Shown here in pieces: positions 1 through 7,193 of a stretch of DNA of 64,000 bases. Every line of letters starts with the position of its first letter. The stretch's first letter is position 1. The stretch covers positions 103,218 to 167,217 of the forward strand of contig SISS01000015.1 in assembly GCA_004332335.1 (NCBI GenBank). Direction: 5' to 3'. The DNA is from Methanoregulaceae archaeon UXB-2016. Lineage in GTDB: Archaea > Halobacteriota > Methanomicrobia > Methanomicrobiales > Methanospirillaceae. The notes beneath the pieces are model-generated. The model saw nothing but the letters and a program-made list of their open reading frames with translations. It did not search any database and was not told where the DNA came from. The translations under genes were made by a program, and so were the position numbers.

Positions 1-251
1 ACGAGTTCCCGACCTCCCGACCGAACCGGAACGAACGCGGCACCATCTCGATGGCGAACGCTGGCCCGAACACAGGCTCTTCGCAGTTCTTTATCAACCT
101 CGTCGACAACGCCTTCCTCGACACCAAGCACCCCGCCTTCGGCCGTGTCGCCAAGGGCATGGAGGTCGTCGACGCGATCGCCAAGGTCCCGACCGACCGG
201 GGCGACAAGCCACTCACCCCGGTCACGATCACCTCGGCCGAGATGATCTGA
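1..251 (+). CDS. Cyclophilin-type peptidyl-prolyl isomerase, C-terminal part
   Basis: The 3' end of a gene that begins before the window. The open frame starts at base 3 and runs to a TGA at 249-251; the ORF track's start at 51 is an internal Met. The residues [19 protein letters not shown] and FFINL are the classic cyclophilin core, with the Phe-rich active-site strand, followed by the usual C-terminal '[17 protein letters not shown]' block. Cyclophilins catalyse cis-trans isomerisation of X-Pro bonds during protein folding and are cytoplasmic here as far as can be seen. About 80 residues are visible of a family length of 140-170. A 210-bp gap with a probable promoter for the next operon follows. 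Confidence 0.93.
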   Translation, partial: EFPTSRPNRNERGTISMANAGPNTGSSQFFINLVDNAFLDTKHPAFGRVAKGMEVVDAIAKVPTDRGDKPLTPVTITSAEMI

Positions 252-461
252 ACTCCTCCTTTTTCTTCGACCATCTTCTCCCGATTCATCACCCCTCGTC
301 ACCTCCGGGTACATCTTCACCGCTGTCACCGAGCATCCGGTCGACGCTTTCCGCGAGTCTGCACCCACCCTCGTCTTCGGGATCGGCCGCGATCCCCCGG
401 TGAGGAGAGGGAATCTTTATCACGTCGTTCGGCAACAGATCCAGAGAACGAGGCGATTATC

Positions 462-737
462 ATGGGCAAACCGGTACTGATCGACTTTTATGCTGAATGG
501 TGTGGACCCTGCAAGATGCAGACCCCGATCCTCGAGAAGCTGAAGGAGAAGATGGGCGACCGGATCGAGGTCCGCAAGCTCGATGTCGACCAGAACATGA
601 AGGAGGCGACCGACTATCGGGTCAGCGTGGTCCCGACCCTCGTGATCGAGAAGGACGGCAAGGTCATCAAGCGGATCGAGGGCGTGACCGGCGCGGCCGA
701 ACTCGAACAGATCCTTGCTCCCCTGGTGGCAGAGTGA
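462..737 (+). CDS. trxA: Thioredoxin
   Basis: A 91-residue thioredoxin-fold protein that reduces disulfides in the cytoplasm. The redox motif WCGPCK sits near residues 14-19 after the strand VLIDFYAEW, and the cis-Pro loop is seen in VVPTLVI. It is shorter than bacterial thioredoxin (about 105 residues), as is common for methanogen thioredoxins. The ATG has a GAGG-type ribosome site about 8 bases upstream, and the AT-rich stretch near 413-425 (CTTTATCA) may be its promoter. It opens a tightly packed operon: its TGA overlaps the GTG start of npdG. Being next to an F420-NADP oxidoreductase makes sense as a link between F420 and NADPH/thiol pools, but that link is inferred. Confidence 0.95.
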   Translation: MGKPVLIDFYAEWCGPCKMQTPILEKLKEKMGDRIEVRKLDVDQNMKEATDYRVSVVPTLVIEKDGKVIKRIEGVTGAAELEQILAPLVAE

Positions 738-1381
738 GGATCGGGATCGTCGGCGGGACAGGCGGAATCGGCGAGGGGATGGCCATGCGCCTCTCGCAGA
801 CCCACGAGGTCCGGCTCGGATCCCGCGACCTTTCCAAAGCGGACGAAGCGAGCCGCGAGTGCCGGCTCGCGGTCGAGGAGCGAGGCCTCCCCTGCACCCT
901 CGGCGGCTGCTCGAACCAGGTGGCGGCCGACTTCGGGGAGGTCGTGGTCCTGGCCATTCCCTTCAAGCATCTGATCGGCACGATCGAGTCCCTCTCGGGG
1001 CTCGAGGGGAAGGTCGTGGTCTCGCCGGTCAACCCGATGGAGCGGCGCGAGTTCTTCACCTACGTCCCTCCCGAGGAGGGTTCGGCCGCCCAGCTCGTCC
1101 AGCGGCTCCTCCCCGAGTCGAAGGTCGTGGCCGCGTTCAACGTGATCGCGGCGAACCGGTGGAAGGCGATCGACGAGGAGCTCGACTACGCGGTCCCGGT
1201 CTGCGGCGACGACGCCGGGGCCAAGCAGACGGTCCTCAACCTGATTCGCGGCGTCCCCCAACTGAAGGGCTACGATGCGGGCCCGCTCGCAACGGCCTGC
1301 ATGGTGGAGTGCATCACCCCGCTTCTTCTCAACGTGGCCCGGTACAACAAGATGCACGATGTCGGGATCCAGTTCCACTAG
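734..1381 (+). CDS. npdG: F420H2:NADP oxidoreductase
   Basis: A 215-residue Rossmann protein that moves hydride between coenzyme F420 and NADP. The N-terminal nucleotide loop GIVGGTGGIGEGMAMRL and the SRD following the second strand (NADP 2'-phosphate site) match archaeal Fno/NpdG. The track ORF begins at 497, but that extension is the out-of-frame shadow of trxA. The real start is the GTG at 734, which overlaps the trxA stop and places MRIGIVGG at the N-terminus. Length fits the family (about 212-225). In methanogens the enzyme supplies NADPH for biosynthesis from F420H2. The next gene begins inside its last 23 bases, so translation is probably coupled. Confidence 0.93.
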   Translation: MRIGIVGGTGGIGEGMAMRLSQTHEVRLGSRDLSKADEASRECRLAVEERGLPCTLGGCSNQVAADFGEVVVLAIPFKHLIGTIESLSGLEGKVVVSPVNPMERREFFTYVPPEEGSAAQLVQRLLPESKVVAAFNVIAANRWKAIDEELDYAVPVCGDDAGAKQTVLNLIRGVPQLKGYDAGPLATACMVECITPLLLNVARYNKMHDVGIQFH

Positions 1382-2000
1382 GGACCGGGTCCGGCTCATT
1401 GTCGACCGACTGGAGGACCGATACGGCACGATCGACTGGTGGCACGCGCCGCCGGACGAGGTGATGGTCGGGGCGATCCTGACTCAGCAGACCCGCTGGG
1501 AGAACGTGGAGCGGGCCCTCGACCGCCTCCGGGCCGGCGATCTCCTGTCGATGGCGGCGATCGAGGCCGCGCCGGCCGATCTGATCGAGGAGGCGGTCCG
1601 CTGCACCGGGTTCTTTCGCGTGAAGACGTGCCGGCTGCAGGCGCTCGCCCGGTTCGTGATCGACGAACACGGCTCGGTCGAGGCGATGGCCGCCGCCGGC
1701 ACGGACGAGCTCCGACGGGATCTCCTGGGCGTGCCGGGCATCGGTGAGGAGACCGCCGACTCGATCCTCTGCTACGCGTTCTCTCGCTGCTCGTTCGTGA
1801 TCGACGCGTATACGCGCAGGCTCTGCGCCTGCGCCGGGGTCGATGAGCCCGTCGAGGGCTACCGCCACCTCTTCGAGTCCGTGCTGCCCCCGGTGAACGT
1901 CCGGTACCGGCAGACCCATGCACATATCGTGGAATACGCTAAAAGTCAATGCAGCAGAAAGCGGTGTGAGGAATGCTCGATCAGGAGTTTGAACGCATAG
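1359..2000 (+). CDS. Endonuclease III-like DNA glycosylase (HhH-GPD)
   Basis: A 213-residue base-excision repair glycosylase. The motif ILTQQTRWENVERAL is the usual substrate helix. The helix-hairpin-helix is LLGVPGIGEETAD, and the catalytic Asp is in VIDAYTRR. The EndoIII lyase Lys (GVGxKTA) is replaced by Glu, so a monofunctional glycosylase is likely. The C-terminal cluster motif is odd: only three Cys in the pattern C-x4-C-x2-C, where the family has C-x6-C-x2-C-x5-C, and the protein ends before a fourth Cys. ATG at 1359 was chosen because it overlaps npdG by only 23 bases and gives a normal N-terminus. The 3' end overlaps the next gene by 28 bases. Confidence 0.85.
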   Translation: MSGSSSTRDRVRLIVDRLEDRYGTIDWWHAPPDEVMVGAILTQQTRWENVERALDRLRAGDLLSMAAIEAAPADLIEEAVRCTGFFRVKTCRLQALARFVIDEHGSVEAMAAAGTDELRRDLLGVPGIGEETADSILCYAFSRCSFVIDAYTRRLCACAGVDEPVEGYRHLFESVLPPVNVRYRQTHAHIVEYAKSQCSRKRCEECSIRSLNA

Positions 2001-2512
2001 GCCGGCGGCTTCGCGGCGAGGGGCTCGTCGGCGGCAGCTTCGGCAACATGTCCGTGCGCGATGGGAACGCGATGCAGATCACCCAGACCGGCTGCTATCT
2101 CGACGAACCCGGGAGCCCGGTCCGCCTGCCCCTGATCGGGCAGGCCCCGTCGAACGCCTCGTCCGAGTACCGCGTCCATCGGGCAGTCTACCTCGAGAGC
2201 CCCCACCGCGCGATCGTCCACGCCCACCCGGTACACGCGGTCGCGGCCTCGCTCCTCTACGACGAGATCGAACCGCTCGACTCGGAGGGGCAGATGCTCT
2301 GCCCGCGGATCCCGGTCGTGGAGGGGATGCCGGGCAGCCCCGAACTCGCCAGGGCCGTGGCGGATGCGCTCCGGCTCCGGAGCCTCGTCCTCGTGCGGGG
2401 TCACGGCACCTTTGCCGGCGGCGCGAACCTCGACGAGGCATGCCTCTATACCTCGCTTGCCGAACATGCCTGTCGCGTGCTCCTCCTGGTCGAGGCGCAC
2501 CGGCGCCGCTGA
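1973..2512 (+). CDS. Class II aldolase, fuculose-phosphate-aldolase-like
   Basis: A 179-residue zinc aldolase of the class II aldolase/adducin family. The glycine-rich phosphate loop LVGGSFGNMSV, the metal pair in VHAHPVHAVAA and the third metal His in RGHGTFAGG are all visible. In Methanocaldococcus the related enzyme (MJ1418) cleaves 5-deoxyribulose-1-phosphate or fuculose-1-phosphate to DHAP and lactaldehyde. Here it sits directly before an MTA/MTI phosphorylase and a DadD-type deaminase, the two other enzymes of the 5'-deoxyadenosine salvage route, so that role is the best inference. The ribose isomerase step (MJ0454-like) is not in this window. The start overlaps the glycosylase gene, and TGA is followed at once by the next gene's ribosome site. 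Confidence 0.88.
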   Translation: MLDQEFERIGRRLRGEGLVGGSFGNMSVRDGNAMQITQTGCYLDEPGSPVRLPLIGQAPSNASSEYRVHRAVYLESPHRAIVHAHPVHAVAASLLYDEIEPLDSEGQMLCPRIPVVEGMPGSPELARAVADALRLRSLVLVRGHGTFAGGANLDEACLYTSLAEHACRVLLLVEAHRRR

Positions 2513-2525
2513 GGAGGGATCGGCA

Positions 2526-3197
2526 CTGCTCGCGATCATCGGTGGCACAAGCCTGCTCGACTGCCCGTTTCCCCCGCTGGTCCCGCGGCCTATCGCGACC
2601 CCGTTCGGGACCGCGACCGTGCTCGCCGGGGACGGGGCTCTGCTCCTGCTCCGGCATCAGGGGGACCGGCCTCCGCACCGGATCAACCACCGGGCGCATC
2701 TCGCCGCCCTCGCCCTGGCGGGTGCGGACCGGGTCGTGCTGATCGGCTCGACCGGCTCCCTCCGGCCCGAGCACGCCCCGGGTTCGCTCCTGGTCCCGGA
2801 CGACTACGCGACCACAGCGCCCGTGCCGACAATCCACGACCGGGCGATCGTGCACGTCTGCCCGGGGTTCTCCGAGGCCATGAGGGCGCAGCTCGCGGCG
2901 ATCGTGCCCGAGGCGCACCACGGCGGCGTCTACGTCCAGACCCCCGGTCCGCGCCTCGAGAGCCGAGCCGAGATCCGTGCCATCGCCGCGTACGGCGACG
3001 TGGTCGGGATGACCTGTGCCTCCGAGGCGACGCTCGCGAACGAGCTCGGCCTCGAAGTGGCCGCGCTCTGCACGGTCGAGAACTACGCCCACGGCCTCGA
3101 GGAGGGCCGGGTCTCGTACGAGGCGATCGTCGAGGCCGCAAAGGCGAACCGCGACCGGATGGCCCGGCTTGTCAGCCGGATCATCGAGAGGATGTGA
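2526..3197 (+). CDS. MTA/MTI (5'-deoxy-nucleoside) phosphorylase
   Basis: A roughly 223-residue purine nucleoside phosphorylase of the MTAP branch. The N-terminal AIIGGTSLLD is the phosphate-binding strand, followed by IGSTGSLRPEHAPG and the substrate block QTPGPRLESRAEIRAI ... VVGMTCASEATLA. The purine-specificity position reads ENYAHGL, with Asn rather than the Asp of adenine-specific MTAP, which fits a 6-oxopurine substrate (5'-methylthioinosine or 5'-deoxyinosine) after deamination by the downstream deaminase. Start choice: the frame has no ATG at the expected place. A strong GAGGAGGGA site at 2511-2519 lies 6-7 bases before CTG 2526, so I favour a CTG start; ATG 2466 would overlap the aldolase gene by 47 bases. 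Confidence 0.85.
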   Translation: MLAIIGGTSLLDCPFPPLVPRPIATPFGTATVLAGDGALLLLRHQGDRPPHRINHRAHLAALALAGADRVVLIGSTGSLRPEHAPGSLLVPDDYATTAPVPTIHDRAIVHVCPGFSEAMRAQLAAIVPEAHHGGVYVQTPGPRLESRAEIRAIAAYGDVVGMTCASEATLANELGLEVAALCTVENYAHGLEEGRVSYEAIVEAAKANRDRMARLVSRIIERM

Positions 3198-3204
3198 GAC
3201 GACA

Positions 3205-4521
3205 ATGGAGACCGAGATCTTCGAGAAGCGGGTGCCGCTCCTGATCAGGGGCGTGTGCCATGGGGGCCGGACCGTCGATGTGGCGATCGCCGGAGACGGG
3301 ACGATCGCCGAGATCGGCGAGCGGGTCGGGCGCGAGCACGAGCACGACTACGTGATCGAGGGGCGGGGCCGAGTGCTTCTGCCCGGGCTCGCGAACACAC
3401 ATACGCACGCGGCCATGACCCTCCTCCGGGGGTACGCGGACGACATGCTCCTGCAGCCCTGGCTCTCCGAGCGGATCTGGCCGCTCGAGGCCCACCTGCA
3501 GGCCGACGACGTCTACTGGGGCACGCGCCTCGCCTGCCTTGAGATGGTCATGACCGGCACGATCGGGTTCAACGACATGTACTTCTTCATGGAGTCGGCC
3601 GCCCGGGCTGCGGACGAGGCAGGCCTTCGTGCGATCCTGAGCTACGGCTTCATCGATCTCGGCGACCCAGAGAAGCGCGAGCACGAGTGCAGGGCGACCG
3701 AAGGGCTCGCCGATCACGTCGCGCGGATGGCGAACCCGCGGATCGGCGCGGCCGTCGGCCCTCACGCGGTCTACACGGTCTCGGCGGAGGGGCGGGCCTG
3801 GTGCGCCGGGTTCGCGAAGGAGCACGGCCTCGGGGTCCACGTCCACCTTGCCGAGACCCGGACAGAGGTCGACGACGCGGTCACGGCCACGGGGAAGCGC
3901 CCCGTGCAACACCTGGACGAGGCGGGGCTCCTGGGGCCGCGCACGGTCGTGGCCCACGGCTGCTGGCTCGATGACGCCGAGTGCGGACTGCTCGCCGAGC
4001 GGGGCACGACCATATCGCACAACCCGGCCTCGAACATGAAGCTCGCGACCGGGCGCGCCATGCCCTACCCGGACCTGAAGGCGGCCGGCGCCAGGGTCGC
4101 GCTCGGCACGGACGGCTGCGCCTCGAACAACAACCTCGACCTCTTCGAGGAGATGAAGACGGCGGCCCTCCTCCAGAAGTTCGCCTGGAACGACCCGACC
4201 ACGCTCCCTGCGGCCGAGGCGCTCGAACTCGCGACGGTCCACGCCCACGCCGCGCTCGGGTGGGCCGGCGGCCGGCTCGAGGCCGGGGCTCCGGCCGACC
4301 TGATCCTGCTCGAGATCGCGACGCCCTGCAACACCCCGCTTCATCACCCGGTCTCGAACGCGGTCTACGCCTGCTCGGGCAGCGCGGTCACGACCACGAT
4401 CTGCGACGGGCGCGTGCTCATGCACGAGCGCGTGGTCCCGGGCGCGGCAGAGGTTCTGGCAGGGGCGCGGCAGGCAGCCACCTCGCTCCTGGGCAGGGCG
4501 GCCGCGGCGCGCGGGGATTAA
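3205..4521 (+). CDS. dadD: 5'-deoxyadenosine / MTA / SAH deaminase
   Basis: A 438-residue amidohydrolase of the MtaD/DadD family. Metal ligands are in ANTHTHAAM (HxH), HVHLAET and ALGTDG; the substrate blocks GANLD-like DGCASNNNLDLFEEMKTAALL and ISHNPASNMKLATG are intact. Family members deaminate 5'-deoxyadenosine, MTA, SAH and adenosine to the inosine forms; in methanogens this removes the 5'-deoxyadenosine left by radical-SAM enzymes. The neighbours are a phosphorylase with a 6-oxopurine-type Asn and an aldolase, which together make a three-step salvage cassette. ATG 3205 was chosen over the track's 3016, which reads through the phosphorylase gene out of frame. It ends 8 bases from the convergent acyl-CoA synthetase gene. 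Confidence 0.92.
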   Translation: METEIFEKRVPLLIRGVCHGGRTVDVAIAGDGTIAEIGERVGREHEHDYVIEGRGRVLLPGLANTHTHAAMTLLRGYADDMLLQPWLSERIWPLEAHLQADDVYWGTRLACLEMVMTGTIGFNDMYFFMESAARAADEAGLRAILSYGFIDLGDPEKREHECRATEGLADHVARMANPRIGAAVGPHAVYTVSAEGRAWCAGFAKEHGLGVHVHLAETRTEVDDAVTATGKRPVQHLDEAGLLGPRTVVAHGCWLDDAECGLLAERGTTISHNPASNMKLATGRAMPYPDLKAAGARVALGTDGCASNNNLDLFEEMKTAALLQKFAWNDPTTLPAAEALELATVHAHAALGWAGGRLEAGAPADLILLEIATPCNTPLHHPVSNAVYACSGSAVTTTICDGRVLMHERVVPGAAEVLAGARQAATSLLGRAAAARGD

Positions 4522-4528
4522 AAAAGAG

Positions 4529-6229
4529 TTACGCGGTCTGGATCCGCGAGGCGTTCTCGAGGCCGAGCTCGGCGATCGAGACCTCGCGCATTTTGTATTT
4601 CTGGATCTTGCCCGAGACCGACATGGGAAAGTCGTCGGCGAATTTTACATATCTCGGGATCTTGAAGTGGGCGATCTTTCCACGGCAGAAGTCGCGGATC
4701 TCGTCCACGGTCGCGGTCTCGCCCTCCTTGAGCGCGACCCAGGCCATCAGCTCCTCGCCGTACTTCTCGTCGGGGACGCCGATCACGTAGACGTCGCGGA
4801 CCTTCGGGTGGTGGTGGAGGAACTCCTCGATCTCGCGGGGATAGAGGTTCTCGCCGCCCCGGATCACCATGTCCTTGAGCCGTCCCTCGATCTTGAAGTA
4901 GCCCTCCTCGTCCATCACCCCGAGGTCGCCCGTGTGGTTCCAGCCGTTCCGGTCCAGGGTCAGGTGGGTCGCGGAAGGGTTGTTGTAGTAACACTTCATG
5001 ACCATGTAGCCCCGTGCGCAGATTTCGCCGATCTCGCCGCGCGGCAGGATCCGGCCAGTGACCGGGTCGATGATCTTCAACTCGGCGTGAGGGAAGGCCT
5101 TGCCGATGGTCGAAACGCGCCGCTCGACCGGGTCGTCGGTCGTGGTCATGGTGACCCCGGGGGAGGTCTCGGTCTGGCCGTAGACGATCACGATCTCGGA
5201 CATGTTCATGCGGGTGTTGACCGCCTTCATCACCTCGACCGGGCAGGGCGAGCCGGCCATGATCCCGGTCCGGAGCGTGCCGAGGTAGTAGTTCTTGAAG
5301 TTGGGGTGCTCGAGTTCGGCGATGAACATGGTTGGGACGCCGTGAAGGGCCGTGCATCCCTCGTCCTGGACCGTTCGGAGGACGGCCTCGGCGTCGAAGG
5401 CCGGCCCCGGCAGGACCATGGTCGAGCCGTGGGTCATGCTGGCCATGTTCGAGAGAACCATGCCGAAGCAGTGATAGAACGGCACGGGAATGCAGAGCCG
5501 GTCCTTCTCGGTAAAGCGCATCCCCTCGCCGATGATGTAGCCGTTGTTCAGCACGCCGTGATGGGTCAGCACCACGCCCTTCGGGAAGCCGGTCGTGCCG
5601 CTCGTGTACTGGATGTTGATCGGGTCGTCGAAGTCGAGGGTCTCAGCGCGCGCCGCGAGGTCGTCGTGGCTGATCACCTCGCCCTTCTCAAGCACCTCGC
5701 TCCAGCGGAACATGCCATTGTACGGGATCTCTCCGGCAAAGATCGCTGTCTTGAGGAACGGATATTTCTCGGACCGGATCCGGCCGGCCTTGCACTCGTA
5801 GGCCTCGGGGCAGGCCTCGTAGAACATCCCTACATAGTCCGAGGTCTTGAACCGGCCCTGGACGATCAGGGTCTGGATCTCGGCCTGCTTGAGCGCGTAC
5901 TCGAGCTCGTATGTCCGGTAGGCCGGGTTGATGTTGACAAGGATCGCGCCGATCTTGGCAGTCGCGAACTGCGTCACGATCCACTCGGCGTGGTTCATCA
6001 TCCAGATGCCGACGCGATCGCCCTTCTCGACACCGAGGGCCATCAGGCCGCGCGCGAGCCCGTCGACCCGCTCCTTCAGCTCCCGGTAGGTCCAGCGGAT
6101 CCCCTGATGAACCGAGACGATCGCCTCGTTCTCGGGGTATCGGGTGGCAATCTCATCGAACATCTCCCCCATCGACTTCCCGATCAGGGGGATCTCGGCC
6201 GATCCGGTCGCGTAGCTGATCAGCACCAT
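4529..6229 (-). CDS. AMP-binding acyl-CoA synthetase
   Basis: A 566-residue adenylate-forming enzyme that activates a carboxylic acid as acyl-AMP and then acyl-CoA. The phosphate loop YTSGTTGFPKG lies near residue 225, YGQTETSPG is the A5 motif, HTGDLGVMDEEGYFKIEGR is the A7/A8 region, and the catalytic Lys is in VSGKIQKYK near the C-terminus. The sequence is closest in feel to medium/long-chain FadD-type enzymes (FCS/LCS), and the true substrate cannot be read from it. Methanogens of this order carry several such genes for fatty-acid or lipid precursors. The ATG at 6229 has an AGGT site 6 bases away. It is transcribed divergently from the tRNA-Trp gene across 105 bp. Confidence 0.92.
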   Translation of the reverse strand: MVLISYATGSAEIPLIGKSMGEMFDEIATRYPENEAIVSVHQGIRWTYRELKERVDGLARGLMALGVEKGDRVGIWMMNHAEWIVTQFATAKIGAILVNINPAYRTYELEYALKQAEIQTLIVQGRFKTSDYVGMFYEACPEAYECKAGRIRSEKYPFLKTAIFAGEIPYNGMFRWSEVLEKGEVISHDDLAARAETLDFDDPINIQYTSGTTGFPKGVVLTHHGVLNNGYIIGEGMRFTEKDRLCIPVPFYHCFGMVLSNMASMTHGSTMVLPGPAFDAEAVLRTVQDEGCTALHGVPTMFIAELEHPNFKNYYLGTLRTGIMAGSPCPVEVMKAVNTRMNMSEIVIVYGQTETSPGVTMTTTDDPVERRVSTIGKAFPHAELKIIDPVTGRILPRGEIGEICARGYMVMKCYYNNPSATHLTLDRNGWNHTGDLGVMDEEGYFKIEGRLKDMVIRGGENLYPREIEEFLHHHPKVRDVYVIGVPDEKYGEELMAWVALKEGETATVDEIRDFCRGKIAHFKIPRYVKFADDFPMSVSGKIQKYKMREVSIAELGLENASRIQTA

Positions 6230-6334
6230 TCGTTACCTGTTTATGACGGCAGGAATATAGCAGTGCTGATAGGCCTCGTCGGGTTCGAGAGAAGAAGAAA
6301 TTTAAGCTCGGCGACCAACAAAATATACTGCATT

Positions 6335-6484
6335 GGGGTCGTGGCCTAGTCCGGAATGGCGACGGGCTCCAGCGGTTTCGTGCGGGTGATGAACAATGGG
6401 TCTACTGATTGGTGATGACCCGTTGGAGCACTGACGCACATCGGAGAGACCCGTCGATCGTGAGTTCAAATCTCACCGACCCCA
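6335..6484 (+). tRNA. tRNA-Trp (CCA), interrupted by an intron
   Basis: The acceptor arms GGGGTCG (6335-6341) and CGACCCC (6477-6483) pair perfectly, with discriminator A at 6484. The T arm is GTGAG/TTCAAAT/CTCAC, the anticodon stem is ACGGG/CCCGT, and the anticodon CCA is at 6369-6371. The anticodon loop is interrupted after position 37 (G6372); position 38 resumes at A6449, so exon 1 is 6335-6372 and exon 2 is 6449-6484, giving a 74-nt mature tRNA. No CCA tail is encoded. This is the standard archaeal location for a bulge-helix-bulge intron in tRNA-Trp. The AT-rich AAATTTAA about 33 bases upstream is a plausible promoter element. Confidence 0.96.
6373..6448 (+). ncRNA. tRNA-Trp intron carrying a box C/D 2'-O-methylation guide
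   Basis: The 76-nt intron contains box C GTGATGA (6386-6392), D' CTGA (6405-6408), C' GTGATGA (6412-6418) and D CTGA (6431-6434), closed by a GTGCG/CGCAC stem. Counting the fifth guide base before D' (G6400) pairs it with C39 (6450), within 8 pairs including one wobble. The fifth base before D (G6426) pairs with C34 (6369), with pairing running from G31 into the first intron bases. This matches the established Haloferax tRNA-Trp intron, which guides methylation of positions 34 and 39 (U39 there, C39 here). The methylation itself is inferred from the pairing rule. Confidence 0.9.
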
Positions 6485-6490
6485 CATTTC

Positions 6491-7031
6491 TCAGGTCATC
6501 TGGCTCTTCTTCCGGTGAGACTGTTCCATCGCGTTCTGATCGCCGGCCTCCGCCTCGCGGTAGAGGGGCGCCGATATCTCCCCGTCGTCCTCGAGATAAC
6601 CGAGACGGACTCTCTCGATCGAGTCGATCCCCCTCGCCCGCAGCGAGGACTTGATATCGTCCATGGTCATGCGCTCTTTCTGCATGACCTGCCGGCCCGG
6701 CTTCCCGTCCCGGATCAGCTCCATCGCCTCGCCCGAGACGAGCTTCTTGAACCCCGGAGAACGGTACTGGGCGAGTGACATCAGGTAGTTCGTCGCGAAG
6801 AGAGTTGCGGCCACGATCCGGCCGGCCGTGATGGACCGGTCGTTCGCGTTCAGGGCGGTCGAGACTGACTCGGAGATAATCAGGAGGAGAACGAGGTCGA
6901 ACGGAGTCAGCTGGCTGAACTATGCTTGCCGATCAGCCGGAACGCCACCAGCAGCGTAAGTAGATCACGACGCCGCGGAGGACGAGCTCGTAGACGGGAG
7001 ACTCCGGCATGAGCAGTTGTTCAAGCGACAT
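6491..7031 (-). pseudogene. YetF/DUF421-family membrane protein, frameshifted
   Basis: The C-terminal 107 residues are open (track ORF 6491-6814) and match the DUF421 soluble domain: GFKKLVSGEAMELIRDGK, then QKERMTMDDIKSSLRARGI. Reading upstream on the same strand, the conserved membrane part FSQLTPFDLVLLLIISES is in the same frame but lies just after an in-frame TAG near 6920. The preceding LTLLVAFRLIGK is in another frame, and the N-terminal MSLEQLLMPESPVYELVLRG (ATG at 7031) is in the third. Two one-base losses, near 6960 and 6922, would explain all of this. Intact homologues have two or three membrane helices and about 160-220 residues. Either a decayed gene or two sequencing errors. Confidence 0.75.
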
Positions 7032-7142
7032 GGTGAGCAGAAGAGTGGGATGTGTTTAAACCTTTCTGCGAATTGGCCCCCATCAATCTCTATGTAGCAC
7101 CATTGGTCCTCTTTCTGACATCAGGGATCGGGCGCGGGGCGA

Positions 7143-7153
7143 TTTTTTTAATA
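7143..7153 (+). promoter_or_regulatory. Probable TATA box of the fae-hps gene
   Basis: An AT-rich run (TTTTTTTAATA) in otherwise GC-rich sequence, 41-51 bases before the ATG at 7194. That fits an archaeal TATA element with transcription starting about 25 bases downstream and a short leader carrying the AGGGG ribosome site. Confidence 0.5.
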
Positions 7154-7193
7154 CTGCCCCCCAACTAATGAGAGCACGCAGGGGTAATTGTCG

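Noticed and set aside
497-733. N-terminal extension of npdG and start at ATG 497
   Set aside because: The extension is trxA read out of frame; GTG 734 gives the exact family N-terminus.
4667-6349. 560-residue plus-strand ORF opposite the acyl-CoA synthetase
   Set aside because: Antisense shadow; no motif, and the tRNA-Trp gene follows it.
6484-7031. Integrated element attached at tRNA-Trp
   Set aside because: No repeat of the tRNA 3' end and no integrase gene within the window; only a broken yetF follows.
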